The position numbers were made by a program, and so were the translations under genes. 64,000 bases of DNA from Scenedesmus sp. ARA3 (Eukaryota > Chlorophyta > Chlorophyceae > Sphaeropleales > Scenedesmaceae): NCBI GenBank assembly GCA_004335835.1, contig RWJK01001545.1:1-64000 (forward strand). The letters run 5' to 3'. Below are positions 57,240 to 64,000 of the stretch, in pieces (the stretch's first letter is position 1; each line of letters opens with the position of its first letter). Under the pieces are notes generated by a model that searched no databases, was not told where the DNA came from, and saw only the letters and a list, made by a program, of their open reading frames with translations.

Positions 57240-60126
57240 ATGATGCGTCTGCTGTCACGCTCTGCTACTGGAACCTTAACGCATCGTTCTAGCTTTTCAT
57301 TGGCTAGCAGCAAGCATGTGTGGCCTACCAGCAACAGCAGCAGGCTAGCAGTGCCACAGTTGCAGCAGCAGCAGCAGCAGCAGCAGGAGCAGCAGCCGGT
57401 CTCGCATGCATGCAACATCTTCAGCAGGGCGGGCCTGCAGCAGTTGCAGTTGCGTGGTACTGGTTCCAGGCGCAGCGTTGCAGTGCTGGCGGGGTTACCT
57501 TTTAGTCTGTCACGGCCAGAACGCGTGCTGAAGTTCAAATGGGCTCGCTCTTACCCAGCATACACAGCAGGCGACCTGCAAGTAGAGGTAGATGTGCTGT
57601 CAGAAGGCAGCCCCGCCTGTGTGACAGCAGAAGAGCTGGAGCAACTGCTGCAGCAGCTGGAGGAGGATGCGCAGGTGGCAGTGCCGCTTGCGCTGCAGGC
57701 GAAGCAGCAGTCGCAGCCCAGCTACAGGCTGCCAGCCATTGCCAACATGTCGCTGGTGCTGTGTGATGATGCACACATACAGCAGCTGAACAAGGAGTCC
57801 AGAGGCAAGGATGCTCCCACGGATGTGCTGTCATTTGAGATTGTCGATGATGCACCACCAGGCATGATGCTGCCAGTGAAGCTGCTGGGTGACTTGGTCA
57901 TATCAGTCGACACTGCGCAGCGGCAGGCGCAGGAGCGAGGGTGAGCTGCGCGTGGTGCCAGCTCCTGTTGTTACGCCAACAAGCCTGCTTTACAACATGA
58001 TCTAACGGAGGTAGCTGGCATTTTCTGGGTCTGCAACAGGTGGTGGTCTGCAACAGGTGGTTATGTGCACCCTGCTAGTGCCGAAATTGTCTTATGACCT
58101 GCCCGCTTTAAAATTCATATGACCTGCCCGCTGTCTCCTGTGCAGGCACTCGCTGCTGACGGAGCTGCGCGTGCTGCTTGTGCACGGCTTGCTGCATCTA
58201 AGTGGCTTTGACCATGAGCAGGGGCAGCAGCAGCTGCAGGACATGGCGCAGCACGAGACCAGCCTGCTGTCAGAGCTGGGCTGGGAGGGCAGCGGCCTCA
58301 TCAGCGCAGCAGAGGCAGCAGCCGGGCAGGAGGAGGGCAGCAGCCAAGGCGAAGAGGACGCATACTCAAATGGCTTCAGCAGCCCCAGCAGCAGCAGCAG
58401 TAGTGGTAGCAGCAGCGGTAGCTGCAGCAGCGGTAGCAGCGGCAGGGCAGGCTCTGTGCAGAGCATGTCTACGGCGTCTTCCACGGGTAGCAGCAGGTGA
58501 GCAACGGCCGAAACATGGTATATGTGGCTGAGAGGACAGCATCTGACTAGTCGAAGCAGCAAGCGCACGCAAGCAAATGCCAGCTGTTCTCAATAACATG
58601 AACACGCGTAAGCATGGGCAGCTACCCCAGCCAGCAGCTGCTGCCCCAGTTGCTGCGCTTGTCCTTGCCTGCGCAGGCCGCGGCGCAAGCCGCAGGTGCC
58701 GCTGGTGGCGCTGGACATGGACGGCACACTGCTGGACGGCAGCAGCAGGATACGGCCCGAGAGCGCAGCAGCCATCCGCGCAGCGACTGCCCTTGGCGTG
58801 CGGGTGGTGCTGGCGACAGGCAAGGCGCGGCCTGCAGCGATAGCCGCATGCAGGGAGGCTGGCCTGGAGGGTGACGAGCTGCTGGTGTCGCTGCGCACGC
58901 CAGGCGTGTTCCTGCAGGTGGGTGCAGCGCAAGTACTGGTGCATGTGCCTAAGGGGGCATGAGCGGGTGCAGCGTTGTTTGCTGCAGGCTTGGGGGTTTA
59001 TATCTGGCATGGCAGCAGGACAGCACTGGCGTAAGCCAGTGCCAGGCCTCTTGCAGTAGTAGCAAGCGTGCGTGATGTCTTTGCTGGCTTTCCACGTGCT
59101 CTGTGCAGGGCCTGGCAGTGCATGGCCGCAAGGGCCAGCAGCTGTCGGATGCGGCGCTGCCGCCGGCCGTGGTGGGCCAGGCCTTCAGCTGGGCTGGTGA
59201 GGCGGGCATCTCCTGCGTGGCCTTCCTGGGTGACGAGTGCGCCACACTGAAGCTGACCAGTGAGCTGCGGGAGCTGCACACCAGGTGTGGTGGCCATGCA
59301 GCGCGCTGCAGGCAGCAAGGCAGCTGCTACGGGTGGTGCAGGCAGCTGCACAGAGCATGTGTCTTTTGCGTGGCGCTGCTGAAGGCTGCTGCTGTTGTTG
59401 ACATTGCTTGTGCGTGTTGGTCAGAGGTTGCAGGTTGTTGTCGGTGGTGTGGCTTACATCAGCAGTGCATGTCTGCCTGTGTCATGCTGCGCCGTGCAGG
59501 TACTATGAGCCGCTGGCTGCTGAGCTGGCGGGTGTTGAGCAGCTGCTGGCAGGGCCTGCGGTGCGCAAGCTGCTGTTCATGAGCCAGCCTGAGCTGGTGG
59601 CTGGGCTGGTGGAGCCGCACTGGCGGCAGGCGCTGCAGGGCCAGGGAGCTGAGGTGATGCAGGCGGTGCCCAACATGCTGGAGGTGGTGCCTGCGGGCGT
59701 GAACAAGTGGGCCGGGCTGCAGGTGAGGCTGCGGCTGCCGTACAGCTGCTGCTGCTGCTACTACTACTACTACTGTGGACAGGCTGTTGGGTGTGCATGG
59801 GTGTCTTAAACTTGTGGAGAATGATAGTGCAATCCTGTGTGCAGCTCATGCTGCTCATCCTTTAAGCATGGTTGGCAACAGCAAGACGCTTGCTGTGCTG
59901 CGCTGTGGTGGCTGTTCTGCAGGTGCTGCTGGAGCACTTGGGCGTGCCTGCGCAGGATATTGTGGCAGTGGGAGACGGCAGCAACGACCTGCAGATGGTG
60001 GCCAACGTGGGTATGGGAGTTGCTATGGGCAATGCAGTAGACCAAGTGAAGCACGCTGCAGCGGCAGTGGTGTCTAGCAACGACGACGGTGGGATAGTGG
60101 AAGCATTTGAGCGCTTTGTGCTATGA
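57240..60126 (+). CDS. YbeY endoribonuclease fused to HAD-family hydrolase (plant plastid type)
   Basis: Six exons (57240-57940, 58146-58496, 58677-58917, 59109-59284, 59500-59722, 59923-60126) give about 631 residues. A Ser/Thr/Arg-rich N-terminus (MMRLLSRSATGTLTHRSSF) suits plastid targeting. The YbeY half has LCDDAHIQQLNKESRGKDAP, TDVLSFEI, LGDLVISVDTA and the metal-binding HGLLHLSGFDH with His247, His251 and His257. A Ser/Gly-rich linker leads to the HAD half: VALDMDGTLLDG (Asp364/Asp366), VVLATGKARPAA, GVNKWAGL with the motif III Lys, and VAVGDGSNDLQM (motif IV). The same fusion is known in land plants, where the plastid YBEY matures organelle rRNA. The HAD half belongs to the Cof/IIB type; its substrate is unknown. 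Confidence 0.92.
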
Positions 60127-60696
60127 CAGCAGGGTCTCGTCTGGGCACTGCTGCATGATTACGCAGGATCTGCCACTTGAGCAACTCTTTTACGATTGCA
60201 TACTCATGACATTTGCATCCCTGTGACTCAGCACTGGCTGCATGCACTAGGGTGAGCCTGCACAGACAACGGTACGGCCTTGCAGCAGCGGTACCTGTAC
60301 AGTAAGGCTTTGATTTGAAGCCGTAATTCAAGGTCTGTGTGGCGGTGACTCGAGGACTGGGCGCGGGCGTCGCCCAACATGAGCGTACGTCAGCACGCGT
60401 GTCGCGCCCTTGGAGACAATTGTTAGAGGCTCCAGCTGTATGCAATGATGCCTCATTTGTTTCAAGCAAACTGGGCGTCGGAAGTATCTGCGGGCTGTAC
60501 CGGGCCTGTCGTGCAAGGTGCCGACGTGTACTGCTCGCAACCCTCCTCTCCGTAGGACTCTCCCGCGGCTCAAACTTGACCTTGCGTTCTTGGTGTGGAA
60601 CACACAGTAGTTTGAGCGTGTTTGGAATCTGTGCTCCTCGAAGAAGCACAAGATTGCTGTAGATTGCGCGCGGTCGACCGCCAAAACTTTGAATCG
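60127..60696. other. Intergenic, YbeY-HAD 3' region and GH5 promoter
   Basis: 570 bp without a recognisable gene. A 191-codon minus-strand frame (60074-60649) overlaps the end of the HAD exon and is not supported. Confidence 0.45.
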
Positions 60697-63600
60697 ATGG
60701 TGAGGTCCAGAGTAGGAGCTACGGTGCTCCTGATATGTTGCTTGCTGGTAGTATGTGTTTCTGGCAGAGAGTTGCGGCGGCCTGCAGCCTCCCGCAATAC
60801 CACGCGCCGTAGCCTTCCCGGAGCAGCTGGTCGTCCCTCCAATATTTCAAGGCCTGGGCACTTGCCCCGCATCAAGCAGACATGCTCTGCAGTGACCTAC
60901 GGTGAGTATCAAGGAGCCATAGCAGCCGCTGCTGAGCTGCTGAGTGACGATGCTTTGAACCAGCAGCGCATCAGATGACACCATGACTCTGAATTACTAC
61001 TGCTTGCGATGTGTTTACAGACCAGCCTCCTAGGGGGCGGCCAGCTGCCCCTGTGGAGCTGCGGGGTGACCAGTTTGTGACAGTTGCGGATGGCCAGCCG
61101 GTGGCCATGCACGGAGTCAACTGGTGAGCAGCAATTGCGATGCTACTGCTGTACACTGCATGACAGAAAGAGAGAGCACATACATATTTATGCAGTATGT
61201 GTGCACTGGTGCCTTCACTCATATGCAATCAAGCAGCTGCTAACACGTTGCTGCTATCATGTTAATGCACCTCCGACGCTGACTTGATGCTGTTCTGCTG
61301 TGGTCATGCAGGTTTGGGTTCAACAACAGGTGACAGGGCCTAGCTGTTGGAGTCACTGATCAGTATGGCATGCGCTCGTAACAGCAGGCGGTGGCAGGCA
61401 GCAACACATGCAGATGGCAAGCTGGAACACTCAGCAATGGACAGCATTAAATGCGCTCAGCAGCGCTGCTGACCAGGTGATAGGTGACCAGGGCATGCCC
61501 TCCTCATGTGCAGCTTGCTTGCCTGTGCATGCCGCATGCTCAGCAGCTGCAGATAACAGCGGCTGAGGCCCCGCTGCTGCCCACCATGCTATGCTAAGCA
61601 GGATGACCTTCCTCAACGGGCTGTGGGCTGGCCAGGCGTCTGCCAACTCCGACTTTGCGGCCATCATCTGGCAGCTGAAGCTGCTGGGCTTCAACTCCAT
61701 CCGGCTGCCCTTCCTGTTTGACGACCTGCAGGCGCCCGCGCAGCCCATCCAGGGTGAGCAGCCCGCAGCAGCAGGGCCTGCCAGCACAACTGGGCTGGCT
61801 CAGCGCCTGTGCATAAGTGTGCTACAGTGCACATGGCTGCTATGACATGTACCAAACCATGCAGATGCATGCAACATTGTGCTAAGCGGCGGGTCAGGCA
61901 GCGCTAAACAACCATTGCATCTTGCTGCTGCTGCTGCTGCTGCTGCAGGCTACTGCACTCACGAAAGCACCCTGCCTGAGCTGGCCAACCGCACCGTTGA
62001 CCCGCAGTACAGCGTGGCCATCCGCAGGGCGCCGCCCACGCCAGCAGTGCCACTGCCGCGCGTGGCTGAACCGGGCAGTTGCAACAAGTACATCCCGCCT
62101 CTTGCTGGCGGCAAGACCATGGAGCGATTCCTGTGGACTGTGCAGTGGCTGGGTGGGTGGCTGCTGACAGTGGGGTGGCCGGCCAGCTGCAGTGCTCGTG
62201 CTGCTTTGAGATTGTAATTGGCAATTCGTGCCTGTGTTCTCTGCAAGCACGCTTATTGTCTGTGTCTGCAAAGCGGCCAGCTAACAATTGTGTTTTGACA
62301 TGCGTGCTGACACATTGGCGCTGCTGCCGTCTTGTTGCTTTGCAGTCTCCAACGGCTTCTACGTCCTCATCGACTACCATCCGATGGTGAGTGCTCTGCT
62401 CCTGCCTTATTGAATGATCGTTGTAACATGGCGTAGCAGGCAGAGATATAGGCAGATTGCCTGGTGGAGTACAACTTGTGTATACATGAATGCCAACTCC
62501 TGCTGCATGTGAATACATCCCAGCGCCCTCTGCTTGCTGCTGCTGCTGCTGCTGCTGCAGGGCATGGAGAAGACCAGCTATGACGCTGCCGCCTTTGTTG
62601 AGGCGTGGAAGCAGGTGTGGTCAGCGGTGAGCTGCCTGCCCAACTTCCGCCGCGACATGGTGGGCCGCGTGTTTGTGGACATCCTCAACGAGCCTGACAG
62701 CCAGTGGCAGGCCTGGCAGCCCAAGGACGGCACAGCAGGTGTGCGCATGCACACAACAGGGTGACGGATGGCTGGAGAGGTGCATGCATACAGCAGGTAG
62801 CAATGCAATGCAGCCATGCAATGCAGCAATGCATGCAATACAATGTATACATACAGCAGGTAGCATGCAGCATGCCAGGTGGGCGCTGCTACATGGCAGG
62901 CAGCTGTTGTTGATCATGCTCCCTTTGAAGTTGCCACACATGTAAAGCACACGCTGTGTGCCGGCTGTCGTTTGCTGACATGCTATTTGTGTGCTGCCTG
63001 CTGCACTGCAGGCATGACGGAGCTGTACCTGGGCGTGATGGATGCGCTGTGGGCACTGACGCCAGGCGCACCAATCTTCTTCATCAACGGCGGCGGCCAG
63101 GGCGCATACGCTGTGAGTGGGGCACGGCTGCAGCAGCAGCAGCAGCAGCGCCGAACAGGAGCAGGATGATAGCAACGGGTGCAGCTATACAGCTGTCCCG
63201 AGCTCACAGCATGGTTTGATAGTTAGCGACAGCTTTGCACTGCATGCTGCAGCCATGCACCGCCTAGCCACGCAGCATACTTGGCTGCATCCTGGTGCTG
63301 CGGCTAACCCCGCTGCCCTCCTTTGCACACGTGTGCCTCTGCCTGCTGCAGGGCCTGAACTGGGGCAACGGCTTTGTGACCGACAAGGGCCTCATCGAGG
63401 AGTGGGGCATCACTGACGCCAACCCCTTCTTCCAGGCGCTGATGGAGCGGCCCTACCTGAACCGTGTGGTCATCAGCCCACACCTGTACGGGCCCAGCGT
63501 GTCACACCGCAAGGACTTCTACAAGGTGCGGCTGGCAGGGCATGATGCGTGGTGTGGGCTAAGAGAGGCGTAGCTGCACTGGTGCAGATCTGTTTGCATG

Positions 63601-64000
63601 GCAATGCCGCAACGGCGTACTGCGGCAGTGTGTTGCCAGCTTGTGCGTATTGAGGTGGTATGTGAGCAGGTGCGTCGATGGAGGGTGTCACCCTCCAGTG
63701 GCTGGGCAGCGTGGGGCAGAGCTTCCACAACATAGCCACACTGTGCATGGCAGGCGCATCAGATGCCTTGCGCTCAACCTGCCGCATGCTGTGCCTGCAG
63801 GGCCCTGAGTGGATGGAGTCGCTGGACAAGTCGTTTGGCTACCTGGGCAAGGAAGGCTACTGCTACCAGGGGAAGTGCCACGTGTTCCCCATTGCCGTGG
63901 GTAAGTGAGGCAGCAGCAGAGCCAGCAGGCAGAGCACAGCAGCCATAGCACCTCCCCACAAAAACTTGCCAACGTTATAGCTGCATTCACAGCTGTCACA
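60697..64000 (+). CDS. Secreted glycoside hydrolase family 5 (cellulase-like), 3' end beyond window
   Basis: Ten exons are visible (60697-60901, 61021-61123, 61312-61329, 61602-61753, 61949-62152, 62346-62386, 62561-62738, 63012-63112, 63352-63525, 63801-63900); the gene continues past 64000 inside an intron. A signal peptide (GATVLLICCLLVVCVSG) opens the protein. GH5 marks follow: PVAMHGVNWFGFNN, LLGFNSIRLPF, NGFYVLIDYHP, GRVFVDILNEPDS with the acid/base Glu near residue 285, PIFFINGGGQG, VVISPHLYGP, and FPIAVG, which in the family leads into GEFG with the nucleophile Glu, now outside the window. An 18-nt micro-exon at 61312-61329 encodes FGFNN. GH5 enzymes cleave beta-1,4-glucans or mannans; a role in remodelling the algal wall is inferred. 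Confidence 0.9.
61924..61948 (+). repeat. CTG array at a GH5 3' splice site
   Basis: About eight CTG units run directly into the CAG acceptor of the GH5 exon beginning at 61949. Confidence 0.9.
62535..62560 (+). repeat. CTG array at a second GH5 3' splice site
   Basis: Eight CTG units end in CAG, the acceptor of the GH5 exon beginning at 62561. Confidence 0.9.

Noticed and set aside
60074..60649. 191-codon minus-strand ORF
   Set aside because: It overlaps the conserved HAD motif IV exon on the opposite strand and has no homology or splice support.

Overview
The window is nuclear DNA of a green alga, most likely a chlorophycean. Genes are split by many short GT-AG introns, coding sequence and introns are saturated with CAG/CTG triplets (poly-Ala, poly-Gln and poly-Ser tracts), proteins match plant/algal families, and one gene has a TGTAA element where chlorophycean algae place their polyadenylation signal. 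I see no operons of bacterial type, IS elements, CRISPR arrays, rRNA or tRNA genes, or organelle sequence. Coordinates of spliced genes span start codon to stop codon; exons are listed in each entry. They come from GT/AG boundaries that keep reading phase and restore known family sequence.

Layout, left to right. 1.2-1.8 kb (-): mitochondrial-type ribosomal protein uL30. 2.4-4.2 kb (+): a small two-helix membrane ORF ending 11 nt before the start of the RNA polymerase subunit RPB5/RPABC1. 5.8-7.4 kb (+) and 16.8-18.3 kb (-): an inverted pair of paralogous four-helix membrane proteins of unknown function. Between them, 8.6-15.4 kb (-), lies a large HECT ubiquitin ligase with an IQ motif (UPL7/UBE3B-C type). 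20.0-22.2 kb (-): TIM21 of the mitochondrial import machinery. 23.0-34.6 kb (-): a very large CHD chromatin remodeller ending in a PCNA-binding-like PIP box. 34.9-35.3 kb (-): a candidate small basic protein. 35.9-38.1 kb (-): mitochondrial enoyl-CoA hydratase/methylglutaconyl-CoA hydratase (AUH type). 38.9-42.7 kb (+): a long coiled-coil protein with a C-terminal RING. 44.1-47.4 kb (-): a secreted clan GH-A-like hydrolase. 49.1-50.9 kb (-): an unrecognised protein with an N-terminal hydrophobic anchor. 51.1-53.8 kb (+): a leucine-rich repeat protein. 55.1-56.9 kb (-): an isochorismatase-like hydrolase (ISOC type). 57.2-60.1 kb (+): the plant-type YbeY-HAD fusion. 60.7 kb to the right edge (+): a secreted GH5 hydrolase cut off by the window.

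The genes are functionally unrelated housekeeping and organelle genes, as expected for nuclear algal DNA. Mitochondrial or plastid maturation is a recurring theme (uL30, TIM21, AUH, YbeY-HAD), as are transcription/chromatin (RPB5, CHD) and ubiquitin ligation (HECT, RING). Four head-to-head pairs share short upstream regions. The most unusual items are the possible RPB5 bicistron, the PIP box on the CHD protein, the inverted four-helix paralogues, and CTG-repeat arrays fused to 3' splice sites.
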